Assembly (NCBI RefSeq): GCF_051020765.1
Contig: NC_134941.1
Span: 12,462,001 to 12,526,000, forward strand
Source: Lasioglossum baleicum
Taxonomy: Eukaryota > Arthropoda > Insecta > Hymenoptera > Halictidae
Length of the DNA stretch: 64,000 nt
Reading direction: 5' to 3'
The notes below the pieces were generated by a model. The model had not been told where the DNA came from and ran no database searches. It saw only the letters and a list, made by a program, of their open reading frames with translations. The position numbers were made by a program, and so were the translations under genes. Below are positions 32,043 through 44,020 of the stretch, piece after piece; position 1 is the stretch's first letter, and the number at the start of each line of letters is the position of its first letter.

Positions 32043-35000
32043 ATGATTTCGCGGTACCAAATTCTGTGCGCGATCCTGGCATACAGCGCGGTCTTGTTGT
32101 ACCAGGCGATGGCGGTAAGTAGAATCCGCGTAGCGACGAGGGACGGTTCGGTCGAAAAAAAGTCGAGCGTGGTTGCGCAATCCCAACACCTAACCAACCG
32201 AGGTATCATTTCGCAGGCACAATACCTTTTACGAAACTCGCGTAGGAATCAAAGCACGAAATTATTATATTCACGGCGTTTTCTCACGTGCAACAATGAC
32301 AGAGGGAGGTACGGTATCTGCTCGCGTCATCTCCTCCAGATGGCAGCGTGAAGTAATTCATTAATTAACCCCTGTTGCGTGAACGCGAGCGTGCTTTCCC
32401 GCGAGCTGCCGCCGCTCCGTTAAACAAACTCGTCCGTCGAAAGAACGAACTCGGAGTTATTCAATCCTCCGATTCGCGCGAATCGAAAAGACTCGACGAA
32501 TAAAAGAGAAGACGATCGACGAGTAATTGCAAAAGAGCCGCAGGCTAATTCGTCTCGGCGTACGCGTTGCCAATAACGCCATTGTCCGCGATCTCATCGT
32601 GTTCATTTTCATTTTCACCGGAAACGGTGACCGTGAACGCGCCTCGAAACGGAAGACGGAGCCGAATTTTCAATGCCGGCTGCTAGCCAGCGGCCAGAAA
32701 AATGAAAATGATTAATGAATCTCTCGATCCCAATCTCGGTTAACATTCACGGTACGCGACTCTGGAAATTCTCCTTTAGTCGCGAGATCAACGCAATCGA
32801 AAACCGCGCGTTTCCAACGTCCAATCGTCCCGATCCGTTCTTGGTGTTACGAAAAAGTCACGCTTTCAAGGAATAATCACTGTAAAACTATCGGACCGTG
32901 CTGCGTGATCGAAAAATTGATTGTCTAACCCTTCGGACTCGGAGCAATTTTCATTCTAAAGTCAACGCATTTCTTTCAACCCAGGTAATTATTATTCTAT
33001 TTGAATTGAACCTGCTTTCTCATACAACGGTTGAGCTTTTCACAATTTATAGAATACAGACGAATTTAAGAATATTAACCCTTTGTTCTTCGTGATGAAG
33101 ATGCAGAACAGAGTCTAATGAATATGTATGTTATTAATTTCCTTTCAACCGAGATGAAATTCTATTTTGGTTTCGTTAATGTATATTAAAGTTATTGGAG
33201 AACATGTAGGCATACAATAGATATAAATTTTCTCCTTTTATACGAAATTCCGAACTACAAAAAAAGTTCTAATCATTGAAACCATAAAATAAATCGTAGG
33301 GCAAGGAGTTAAAACTGTTTTGAATAATGGTATGGCAATTTTTACAATAACCCTTCGGTTAAAAGTGCATGATAATTTTTGGAAAAATTCAAGATTCGAA
33401 GATAGGCGCGAGAAGAACCCTGACCTAGCCGAATCTCCTCTCGAGCGTTCTTAACCAAGCGTCGAAATCACCGGTCGCGTCGTGAAGGGTGGAGGCCGTG
33501 TTTTGCGGTTGCGAGCGCGCGCGTGCGCTCGCGTACACACGCCTACCATGCCGAACAGGAGAGAGATCGAATACAAAGGCACGGAGATGCGCATCCGCTT
33601 GCGGGGAACAATGTAACCCGACTTCCGGTCAGACACCGGCACGGCACGTGCACGCACTGGACTGGCTCGATCCGGCGTTTCGTGTGTCGCAACGGCCTCC
33701 TTTTTTCCTCTCATCTCGGCCGATAGCCAATTGCGAAAAAGATCCCGCGGATAGATCCTCCCCGGAGTTCGAACACCGATCTAGACGCTGATCGGACGTC
33801 GCTTGGATCATTAACCGCTGTTCCGGGGGCTCAATCCCCCTCCTCGTTTTTCGAACCCTTTCTTACCACCGGAAGTGCATCTGTTTATCCTGCGATCGGG
33901 CCGGGCTCGAAAGCTTGCTTGCTAATTCTAAAGACAGTAAGTCCGAACACCAATTTCGAACTGTGAAATTCGTTTTTTGATAGGCAGAACGAAACCTTTT
34001 TATGAGTGATCAATAGACTGCAGATCTTTATGCATTTATAGAAAAATTGAGCAGATGAAATTCAAAATTGTCGGAAAATTTTAGAAATTGAAGATGTCGA
34101 GATATGATTTCTCTTCTATTAAAATCATTAAGGGAAGAAATAACATTCAACTCAGTTTCTATTCCTCACAATCCATGCAGACAATTTTTATTTTGCATAA
34201 AGATCTGCAGAACATAGTTGGTTCATTCGAATTTTCCTTTCAAATGAGTATATACATATAGCATGCACAAAGCAGATCGTATTAATAACCTTTCTGGAAC
34301 CAGGATTTAATTTTTACTTACTCGCATATGATACTTACAGTCTCAAAACTTTCAATTTAGTGTTTCAAGCATAAACAAAGCTGTCGACTACACTAGCAAG
34401 TGTGTATTTTGCATTGAAGTAGTTATTTTATTCAATCAAAATTTACGTAAGATTCAAATAAAGTTCAATGTACACAGTTATGTAGAAAGTGTAGAGCGAG
34501 TAACTGAAGGTAAAGATCGCTTAAAAATTGTCTGGAGCGCGTCAGACGCAAGAGGGTTGAAACATGATTTAATCAAACAAAATCGCGATCGCCAGGTGCA
34601 GGCATGCGTTCGAAAGAGAAGCAGTGCCCGTCTAACGGATGCAAATGAATGCAATTTAACGGACACCCGATGCAGAGAATGCGCAACGCGCGAGACGCGT
34701 TAACGCCGAGAGGAAGTATGAATCGCGGCGTGCATCCTCGCTCTCGGTCCACATTCCATTGTGAACGACGATACATGACGAAAGTCCACTGTTTCGACAG
34801 AGGTTCTCGCGCGGCAAGCCGCGAAGGTGCAAACGGTGCTCCCGTTAATTGCATCTCGCGAAAGAGATCGCCTTTGTTCCGACGGAAACCGCGAGATGCA
34901 ACGGTGTTGCGAGTCGCGCAACCCGCCGCGCTCGTTTGAATTTCAAACAGCGAAACGCTCGGCCAAATAATGAATGTTAATTAAGATCGTATCTGTTACG

Positions 35001-36120
35001 GAGCGCCTCACGAATCAATGTTTCACGCGCCTTTCCAGCAAGTAGACGGTTACACACCTGGCGTGGACTACCCGATCTACGACACCGTACCTTTCGGCCT
35101 CACGTTTACCTGCGGAGGCAAGCTGCCCGGCTACTATGCCGATCCTGAAGCCAGATGTCAGGTAAATCGGCATCTATACTTCTGCCGCATAATTTGAACG
35201 GTCTGCGAATTTTTTTCTAGAAAATCGGTCAACTTTTCGAAAGAGTATAGCTTAAAGCAATTCTTTGAATTTTTTTGTTGGAATGTGTACATAAGGAATT
35301 GTTGAAAGTGTTATTATTAGACTGCGGATCTTTGTGCATTTATGGCTTCCAAAAATGTTAAAACACACACAATGCTAGAAAATAAAATTCCACAGAATTT
35401 CGAACGATTTTTATTCATTTCGGATCTACAAAGGCTACTCTACCATTGAAAATAAGATCTTATTTAATTCCACTTTCTTAAAATTTACCTAGAAAAATTG
35501 AAAATTGCATAAACATCCGCAGTGTAGTTATTACCAATGAAAATAGGATTTTATTTGGAAGCACTTTCTTCAAATTTACCTGGAAAATTGAAAATTGCAT
35601 AAACATCCGCATTCTACTTATAGTGTGAATGTAACGTTTCCATTTTTCCGTAATATCAAAAATAATGAAGATTACTGATGAGACTAAGTAAGTGAACACC
35701 TTTTCATAGAAGAAGTATTTGCTTATACCGATATATTGAACAAAATTCAGGGACTCAATGCAGACAAATCAAAAGGGATGTAAAGAAATGTTGATGCAGA
35801 GGATGTTCCTAGCAATAATGTCCACTAGATATCTCTAAGCAAGGTGTGCAACAATTGGTTCTTTAGGTCTGGCATTGGTGTCTGCCGAGCGGGCGCATGT
35901 TCAGCTTCCTCTGTCCGAACGGGACCGTTTTCAGCCAGTCGGCTCGCGTCTGTGATTGGTGGTTCAAGGTAGGCATTCAGCTAATTTGTTTATGAAAAAC
36001 TGATGTAGACGTTCGATCGAGATATGTACTGCGTTATCGTAGGTCGATTGCAACGACTCGCCGAGACTGTACGGGATCAACGACGACCTGTACAGGGACG
36101 TGAACGGGAACAAGATCTAA
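32043..36120 (+). CDS. Short CPAP1-type secreted protein with one chitin-binding domain
   Basis: Four exons, 32043-32114, 35039-35161, 35867-35968 and 36043-36120, all GT-AG and all phase 0, give 124 residues. Exon 1 is a signal peptide (MISRYQILCAILAYSAVLLY then QAMA). The mature protein starts about QVDGYTPGVDYP and is almost entirely one peritrophin-A domain with six cysteines: FTC, ARC, HWC, FLC, RVC and VDC. It has the family's PGYYAD and PNGTVFSQ motifs and ends RDVNGNKI. Introns fall right after Cys2-Gln and two residues before Cys6. Such one-domain proteins bind cuticular chitin in the extracellular matrix. The first intron is 2.9 kb and holds inverted-repeat elements; intron 2 holds another. 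The gene is next to, and on the opposite strand from, the PTB-gene candidate exon. Confidence 0.93.
33440..33800. other. CpG-rich patch within the CPAP1-type intron
   Basis: A short GC-rich stretch with overlapping open frames on both strands and no domain. It could be regulatory, but nothing in the sequence decides this. Confidence 0.3.
34016..34213. mobile_element. GACTGCGG-family element, slightly decayed
   Basis: GACTGCAGATCTTTATGCATT at the left and GCATAAAGATCTGCAG at the right, inside the first intron of the second CPAP1-type gene. The right TA flank is no longer exact. Confidence 0.65.
34307..34425. repeat. Dispersed repeat of unknown family, copy 2
   Basis: Partner of 26585-26702 (see that entry); direct orientation, about 7.7 kb apart. 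Confidence 0.7.
35320..35617. mobile_element. GACTGCGG-family element with duplicated right end
   Basis: A complete copy spans 35320-35524 with TA flanks. Its last about 86 bases (CCACTTTCTTAAAATTTACC through GCATAAACATCCGCA) are repeated immediately downstream to 35617. It lies in intron 2 of the second CPAP1-type gene. Confidence 0.7.
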
Positions 36121-36547
36121 CGACGACCGTGCTCCTGTGAACGGATGAGAACGCGGGCGAACGATGCGACGATTCTGTAACACAACAGTCTCTACTTTGG
36201 GTAGGGGTAGGAGAACGATGGGACGAGATAACAGGAATAAAGAAGAGGAGATTCGTCCAGCGAGTTGTGAGTTCCTAGCTTGCCGGCGGAGGAAGCGCTT
36301 ACGCGAACAGAAAACAGGCCGCTGCAGTACTCTCGGACGCTAAATTCCACGCGATGGCAACCGACTGTCCCGAAAGCTGTTCGAACTTGTAGATACATAC
36401 ACTTTCAACCCACAAACACCACCACACCACATACTGTCCGTTTTCCCCCTTCAATATAGAACCGTCGAAAATTCTCTACCGCACACAGATTTACTCCGAC
36501 AAGACCGATCCTGCAAAATAGCTGTTATAACGAACCTACGACTATTC

Positions 36548-36553
36548 AATAAA
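36548..36553 (+). terminator. Poly(A) signal of the second CPAP1-type gene
   Basis: AATAAA lies about 430 bases after the stop at 36118-36120. Confidence 0.5.
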
Positions 36554-39271
36554 ACAAAACTGATGCATCAACCACCCGACTAAATCAAGTAACCAAGCCA
36601 GACACCGTATCAAGAAACCGTGACCACCATGCCACGGTTTAATCCGATCCGATCCAACACGTCCTCGTTTTTCTATTCGCGCCGAAGCGAAAACGAATTC
36701 GGTGCAACGATCTCGAGACCGGGAAAAACGGCTCGATCTCGCGCAAAAGTCGAAATCGCGGCTGACAATTTCTTGGCATGATTGGACAATAGAAAGTGAG
36801 TGGCCGTCGCTAGCCGGCCGATTCGTTCCCGGCCTTTTCCCCGTTGATGAAACGAGCCTCGACGCGACGACGATGCTTTTCCGTCGACGTATTCGGCATG
36901 CTCGTCTCGTCGCGTTTTGCTCATTCATCCGCGACACGAAGTTTGAAAGGTGTCCTCGAAGCCTCCCAGCCGTGCCTCCCTTGCGCATCAATAATTACTA
37001 TGTGGAATTTCATTCGTCGCTGCGTCGTTACGTAAACGAATAGAAATTTTGGCGCACCCAACTTACGACACACGGCTGCTTCCGCGTTCGGAAATCAATT
37101 TTTTCGATCGGCAAGGCCAAAGTCACCGTGCCAAGCCGTTATTCCGATGACGTGCCCGTTCGTTGCGCGACGACGCGATTCAAATGAGAAAACAACCGAT
37201 CCTCGTCGCGTTCAGTTCCGTCAGATCCGTGTGATTAACTGTTAGAACGCGACTAACGCAACCGGCTAATGGCAGCCGTCACGAGCTATTATTAACGCCG
37301 AAGATGTTGCGAATGATCGAAGGGGTTATTCAGATTTGCATGTCTTCGGTTGATATTCCGCGGGCGTGAAAAACAAAGCGACGCTCCTCGAAAGGACCTC
37401 GAACGCAAATACCACGGATCCAACGCCCCGGTCGCGAATTCTTCGAGATCCACTTGCAAAGATCACCGGGCGTGTCGATCGAAGATATGTGGCTTTTGGA
37501 GAACAAAGAATCTGGGACTGTCCTCTCTCCTTTTAAATATATTTTAGTCGAACAATACTTGAAATGCCGCGGCTCGAAGGACTTTCAGGCTCTTCCATTT
37601 TCTTTTAGAATTTGTATTCGTGACACACCTCCCCTGGAACATTCTTAACACCACTCGGAATAGAAAAGACATCCTGTACGCTAATCCTTCAACGTTATCA
37701 CTAGACTGCGGATCTTTATGCGAAGTAAAAACTGTTTCTTTCTTCTTTTAATTGTCTGATTGAGCTGAAACCACTGCCGGTCAAATGGCTGGTCTTACAT
37801 TCTTAATTTTATAATTATTGAAATTATGACGTTGCTTAGATGGAAAATAATTCGATAAATTTCTTTATCCAAGCACATATTGTAATAAAAATTGCATGAA
37901 ATCTAAATAAATAAAGCTTGTCATTTTTATCAGCTGAAACATTTTAATCGCTCTCAGTGCTCGGTAGTTTCAGTGTTAAATCTTTTTAATATGCCCACTG
38001 CTTTAAATTGTGCCATTTTTGCCATAAACCTCCGACAGGAATCGAGAGAGTCCCCCTCGACTGAAAAAGTCCTGCAGTCTTGTTTCTGCAAGAAGATGAA
38101 AAAATGGAGAGAGAGAGGAGCTGGACGCATTTGAACCTGCAGGAAGAAAGGACCTTCAGAGAAAGCAGATAGCTCACCGATCGCGTTTGTTCTTTTGGTT
38201 TCGAAAGTAGGATCCACCGCGTTATAGGATCCTTTTAAAGCCGGTTCGGTATAGGACAGCTAACCGTTTAAAATCCCCGAGCGTAGTTAAACGACGCTCT
38301 ATTCGGTATCAACGACTCAATTCGCTCGGCGCGGCGGCGTCGACCCTGAACGTAATTTATTGAAAAGCCGATCTCGGTGAGAGTCGATCACTTTTTTCAA
38401 GCACGACGCCCCGCGCCGTTCGATTACGAAAGGAATCGTCGCGCAAGCGTCACGGGAAACCGAACTTCCTATTTCTAAACAACTATGCACGACCATCGCC
38501 CGAAGAGAAAGACAGAGGAGAGAAGGCGGGAAAGAGACGGACGAACCGCTCGCGATTCTTATCGATTAATAGGATCCCCTTTTGCGAAGCGCGATGCACA
38601 CGTTCGTCCGCGGACGCCGCTTTTGTCCTCGTCGATGTCCTTTGTCAGCGGAGCAGCGCGTTCCACTTTCACTTCGTTTCTTCGATCGATCTTTCGAAAA
38701 CTTTCAACGACCCCGGAGAATTCGATGGGCTCGGTCGAAAGAAAAACCCGGGAATCAAGAATCCCCCTGAAGGCGCCGCGAGACCTTTCGATCTGGATCC
38801 ACCCTTGCGATCCGTCCTGGTTCCTGCGCGAGATCCTCTGCCTCGTTCTGAGCTCATTCTGTTCCACGAAATCTTGCGATTCTTTGAGTTGTAACTCATT
38901 GGACGATTTTCTAGAAGGATCCCCCGACTTCCGTATTAAAGTGGTCCAAGCGAAAGTTTTAAAAAAGGAATTTAAAATGATTTTAAACTAAATTAATTCC
39001 ATGTAATTTTTACGATATTGTCAAAAATGAATCGTTAGCCAGCGCTTGTTATTTCAACATTATATGGAATTCATTTAGTGTTGATATCCTTCTCCATTAA
39101 ATATCTCGAAACAAGAAGTATGCGACTTAGACCGCTTTCATAATTACGGGCGCAAATTCGTTCTTGTGTAATTGCACGAGTGCTTTTTGGCTGTATCGCG
39201 GCGCGTCCATCCGTGAAACGGTGCAAGGGTGTTTGGAAAAGTCCTGGTAAAAGTAAGGACACCAGGGTACG

Positions 39272-39824
39272 ATGGAAAATGGCCTTCTAGCTGTTTGCGA
39301 GCGAGTCAAGTTTGAAAGGCCTCGTAGGACAGTGGATTTGATTCGAGCGGCTCGATCGCGACTCGATCAGGTGGCGACGCAGGTGCCGCTCTCGGTTCAG
39401 CTCGCCTTTCCCTTCCCTCGGTTGGGCCAGGTCTTCGAGATGGTCTACGCCAATGCGGGGCCTGTGTTCTACGCCCGTGGGCCTCCGGACCCCCTCCTCG
39501 ACCTTATCCTCGGTCGTAGAAAGCTCGACCAGACGACGCTGGCCGGAGCACAACGCTCCTGCTGCTGGCTTTTCCACTTCCATCGCGCAGTCTTGTTGCC
39601 GGACCGGACGCGGTCTTGCGCGGTGGTACCTCACGAAAAATCCCGATTACGAAGAGACGTTCCGTGAAATCAACCCCTGTTCGATCGCCACCAGTTCCAG
39701 TCGCCGATTCACAGTGTTTACCGATCGAGATCGCCTGCAACGAGAGAGCAATCCGCCCGCGGTGTACCAGTGTGAGAAAATTGTATTTCCAGTGCGCCTC
39801 GATGTGAGGACGGTGCTTTCATGA
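39272..39824. other. GC-rich stretch open in several frames
   Basis: From 39453 to 39634, two plus-strand frames and two minus-strand frames are open at once. Plus frame 39272-39667 has a coding-like third-base G/C bias (includes FPRLGQVFEMVYANAG). Minus frame 39634-39287 has a protein-like charged composition. I cannot choose between them and no splice structure decides it. It may be a real exon or a CpG-rich regulatory patch. Confidence 0.2.
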
Positions 39825-39914
39825 GGGATTAAAAGAAGAGACAATCAACGGAGCCGAGAGACAGGTCTGTAATTTTCTATCCTAACGTCCGAACGTTGTT
39901 ATCATCTCCCTCGT

Positions 39915-40320
39915 CCCGGTAGACGTTCTCGCCAGGAGCGAGAGCAATTTTTCGCCAGAGACTGCTGTCGTTTCATCCATATCTTGGTTTAATTAGCTTC
40001 CACTGCTCGATAGACATTCTCGCGGAGATCGAGAACAATTTTTCGCCAGAAACTGCTGTCCTATCGAAACAGGAGTGTGTAGATCTCGATCGTTTCATCT
40101 GTACGTTGGTTTAATTAACTTTTACTACCGGATCGAAGTTCTTGCGAACTTCAACTGCTGTCTTATTGATACAGGAGTGTGTAAATCTAGATCGTTTCGA
40201 ATCGAGAGACAAGTCGGTGCTTTTCGGGGAGGTTAACGAAGATCGGGAGGATTTTTCGGCAGAAACCGTTGGCTGGTGGAAACCAGTGTGTATAGATCGG
40301 CGATCTCGATCGTGTCGATT
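39915..40320. repeat. Degenerate tandem repeat, about 90-120 bp units
   Basis: CAATTTTTCGCCAGAGACTG recurs as CAATTTTTCGCCAGAAACTG about 90 bases later. TTTCATCxxTATxTTGGTTTAATTA and AACTGCTGTC...ACAGGAGTGTGTA blocks recur two or three times. About four diverged units lie in a CpG-rich setting. Confidence 0.65.
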
Positions 40321-41048
40321 GCCCTAGGTCTGGCGCGTGACGGTGCCGCGGCGAAAGTCGGCGGCCGGGCAGACAGCGTAGCTCAGGCCGAGTCCGAATG
40401 AAATTTGGATTACCTAAACGCGCCGGTAATCACAGTGTTTCGCGTCTGACGGAGAAGAAGCGGCGCACGGCTTCCATCTATCCATACCGCGGGCGGAATG
40501 TCAGCGTTTTCTTGCGACAGTCCCTCCACCACGTGAGCCGAGAGCTTGGAAACCCGTACGCCTCGCGGCTAGTAGTGAAACCGTCTCGCCTCGCCTCGTC
40601 TAGTCCTAGCCACGGCCCCGCTCCGCCCGATATAGTCGAAAAAAGAGCAGATTGGAAGCGTAACGCAACGCTCTGGTATTTAGACGCGCGAAATTTTCGT
40701 AAGAAGAGAAAACAGCGGAGACCGCGACCGCTCTCTGTTGCCAGCCGTCGACAACGCTTTTCTCCCGGTTTCGCGACGCTGTTTCACTCGCGGGCTCGAA
40801 CGCGCTAGATCGAGCGCTTGTGAAACGTCGAAAACTCGATTTTTTTTCGAAGACCGAACGACCCGTGGGAGAGCAAGGGGATCGCGCGAGAGGATCGTCG
40901 AGTGGCTCTCGAGATAAAAGCGTCAGGACTTTCGCTCCCGACTGTCGCATCCTCCGGACGTTTTTACACCTCCGGATGACAACGAAAGCGAACTGGTTCT
41001 ATCCACGAATTCGCCGGCCGCCCAACTTTCCACTCGTTCCTTTTCCTC

Positions 41049-41108
41049 AACGCGAGAGAGAGAAAGAGAGAGAGAGAGAGGAAGAGGGAGAGAGAGAAGA
41101 AAAGTAAA
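41049..41108. repeat. GA microsatellite
   Basis: A run of GAGAGA with occasional AAA or GGG interruptions. GAGA tracts can bind GAGA-type factors, but that role is not shown here. Confidence 0.85.
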
Positions 41109-41943
41109 GGAGCGCGACTCCTACGCCCGGCGTGTGCCCGGCGATATTTAATAAGGTGAAAGGAAAAAAATATCGGTGGTAGGTAGGTTTGCACCGCAAG
41201 GCACAAGCTCGCGCTCGCGTTTTCGCGCGATCGCTGGAAGAGAGTCGAGGAACGTAGCCTAGGCTCGACGAATCGCGAATTTCTATTCGGGGATCGAATC
41301 GCTAACGAGCAAGAGCGCCGCGGTCGAGAGTTTCGTTTTAGGAAACGGGTGTTGCACGTGTCGAGGGACCAGCCCGGCGCGGCGCACGCAACGGAGCCAC
41401 ACTCTACCAGGAAAACAGCGAACAATTTTTTCCCGGCCGTGTTCCCGTTGACCCAACAGTCGTACGGAACGATAGACGCACGAGGAAATGAAATCCTCGA
41501 CGGGCGCATCCTGCGAGATCATCGCCGAGATACACACGCAATCCCGATCCCGTTCTCACGCACTCGATCGTTCGGAACAAGCCGTAAACGCGATTTATGC
41601 TTCCCGCCGATCGTTCCATTGTCGAATCACCCGTTTCCCGCGTTACAACACTTGCGGAACGAGCAGGGAGAAGCGAGAGTAATGAAGCCGATAATCGATC
41701 CTGTTGAAGCATATGATCGAAGTTCTTTTCCAATTAAAAAAGACACAGCCTAGTGGTAGACTCGTTTCCAGTAGAGTTGTAGCAATAAACAAACCCTGAC
41801 ATCTTCTAATTAATTGTGTAGTGCCATGATTTTTGTCCTCGATCTATGGAAATCAACGGAACGAGAGACAGACCAGTTTGACGATCGATCCCTTGCGTTT
41901 TCCGTAACCTCGACAGTGTGACCAACGCCACTCACACACGCAT

Positions 41944-42005
41944 TTTCTCTCTCTCTCTCTTTCTCTTTTTCTCTCCGTCTGTCCCTTTCGTTCTCTCCTT
42001 CCTCC
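41944..42005. repeat. CT-rich microsatellite
   Basis: A TCTCTCTCTC run followed by imperfect TTTCTC and TCCTTCC repeats, the opposite-strand composition of the GA tract 0.9 kb upstream. Confidence 0.8.
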
Positions 42006-42180
42006 TTATCGCATTCTAACGCGTCCACGTTCACTTTCGATCGACGGATTCCGCGGCCGATTGTATGTACACAGGCTTGAAAGTGAATTTATTTGCCCCC
42101 GCTGCCCGTTGGACACGCCTAGTCGGCCTAATTACTCCAGGACCACGAAATCATCGAAAGAATGCAATTTGTGATCGCTG

Positions 42181-42236
42181 GACTGCGGATCTTGGCGCAA
42201 AATAGAAATTTCTTCATAAATGCATAAAAATCTGCA
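42181..42236. mobile_element. Miniature internally deleted GACTGCGG element, 56 bp
   Basis: GACTGCGGATCTTGGCGC is followed after about 20 bases by GCATAAAAATCTGC. Both ends are present with almost nothing between. No TA duplication remains on the left. Confidence 0.55.
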
Positions 42237-43344
42237 CGTATTCATTGGTTGGAAAACGATTTGTTTATCACTTTACTTCGTTTTTAATCCGCATGTCCCG
42301 AATTATATCATTCCCAACTCTCGCGCTGCTTTATTTGTTGTACACGCTTGCCTCAAGAATGTTCGAACAACACGTGGGTTAATTGCGTCCATTCTTCAGA
42401 ATTATTAGAGCGCGACCGTGCGAGTGTACTGGTTAAACGGAATTAAATGTTAGCGCTATATCCTGTAGAGTTACAATTTAAAATTACGAAAAAACCGCAA
42501 CATATTGAATCAATCTACGAGAGAGAAATGATTCGCGAGTACCGCAAATATCGTTTGCACAATTGGCTCTAAGTAGCGTGTAGAGATCAACGTTCGAAAA
42601 TAAATGGGAAATAAATTGAGGAAGGAGAAAATCGATCAAGAAAGATAAACGTATGGTCTGTTTGGGAGATACTGAGCAATCTCCACGAAATTGTAAGTGA
42701 ATAACAGCGAACGTTTCCTGAAGGAATAGCGGACATTCGCGCGTCTATGGCGATTTTGTCAAATCCGTTTCGATAAACAATATAACAGTATAACAGGCAG
42801 CGTTACGACACGAGAACGCGCTCGTTCGCTTACCCGCTTGCTCGCTCGCGAACGCTTGCTCTGCTTTCTCCCGCTCTACGCCGCCGGAAAAATAAACGAG
42901 CGACTTCGCCGTAATCGCGCCGCCGGAATAGGCTTAATGGACGATCGCGATTCGCTGCGAAAACCGAGCGAATTTCTGCCTCTGAGGCTGGATTCCGATC
43001 GAGTGAATAAACGGCGACGCGCGACCGACGGATAATTGCGCGTAATGGCCGCACACGCTCTTTGACGGACGTGTAATTGGATGGCGAAGACGAGTTTCGT
43101 CACATGTTCGCTCGTCGCGTTCGAATTCATCCTACTCGCAGCTATCGAAAGGTTAACGCTAGCCGCCGGTACGCCATCAAGTTCAATCCGTGAATCACAC
43201 TAGCAGAATCCCGGATAATGTACTGGGTAGCGAGGATTAGAGAATAAGATGTACCACAATTTTGCGATGTGAAACAAGGTTAATTAATAACGAGTGGAAG
43301 CGAAATTACTTTCCGAACAAGAAGTTCATGCATTTTAGAATGTA

Positions 43345-43559
43345 TTAGGTTGGCAACTAAATTCACGACCTTTTGTTTCGTAATTCTTTTATTGTATCGT
43401 TACAACCTCATTCAGTGACCATTCCTTTTGAACTTTATATCATTGGGAAGCTCTGAATTTTGCGATTAATTTGATATTAAATACTCGTGCTTAAAAAATA
43501 TATATAAGTGGCTTTGTTTGAGAAAATGTGGAGGTCGCGAACTTAGTTGAGCAACCTAA
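43345..43559. mobile_element. Mariner-derived short element
   Basis: TTAGGTTGGCAACTAAAT at the left and ACTTAGTTGAGCAACCTAA at the right are inverted and flanked by TA (43343-43344, 43560-43561), 215 bp. TTAGGTTGGCAA-type ends are typical of insect mariner elements. It has no transposase. Confidence 0.8.
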
Positions 43560-43595
43560 TATATACAAATAGAGAAAAGTCACATAAACTCTATC

Positions 43596-44020
43596 ATTAG
43601 AATTCTTACTCTTTCATTCTTGCTTCAATGTGTTCTTTACAAGACAGGGTTCATTAGAGTTCTTGCTTATTGTGTTCTTTAAAAGACAGGATGCATTAAA
43701 ATTCTTGCTTTTTCATTCTTGCTGTAATGTGTTCTTTACAAGACAGGGTTAAATAGAATTCTTGCTTTTTCATTCTTGCCTTAATGTGCCCTTTACAAGA
43801 CAGGGTTCACTAGAGTCCTTATATTTTCATATCTTCACTACTCTCCTATAAATGTTAACTTTCAGCATCGAAGTAGAAGATTGCCACCTACACGGGGCTG
43901 TTAAAAGTGTGTCCGGACAGGGTTGATACCCTGTAAAGGACGCATTGAAGCAAGAATGAAGCAGTAAGAGCTCTAATGAACCCTGTCTTGCAGAGAACAC
44001 ACTCAATCAAGAAAATGAAA
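43596..44020. repeat. Tandem repeat with an inverted copy downstream
   Basis: Units of 57-58 bp (one shortened to 41) carry ATTCTTGCTTTTTCATTCTTG and AATGTGTTCTTTACAAGACA. The marker GACAGG recurs at 43643, 43684, 43742 and 43799. From about 43918 to 44010 the same motifs appear inverted (AGAATGAAGCAGTAAGAGCT, ATGAACCCTGTCTTGCA). Confidence 0.75.
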
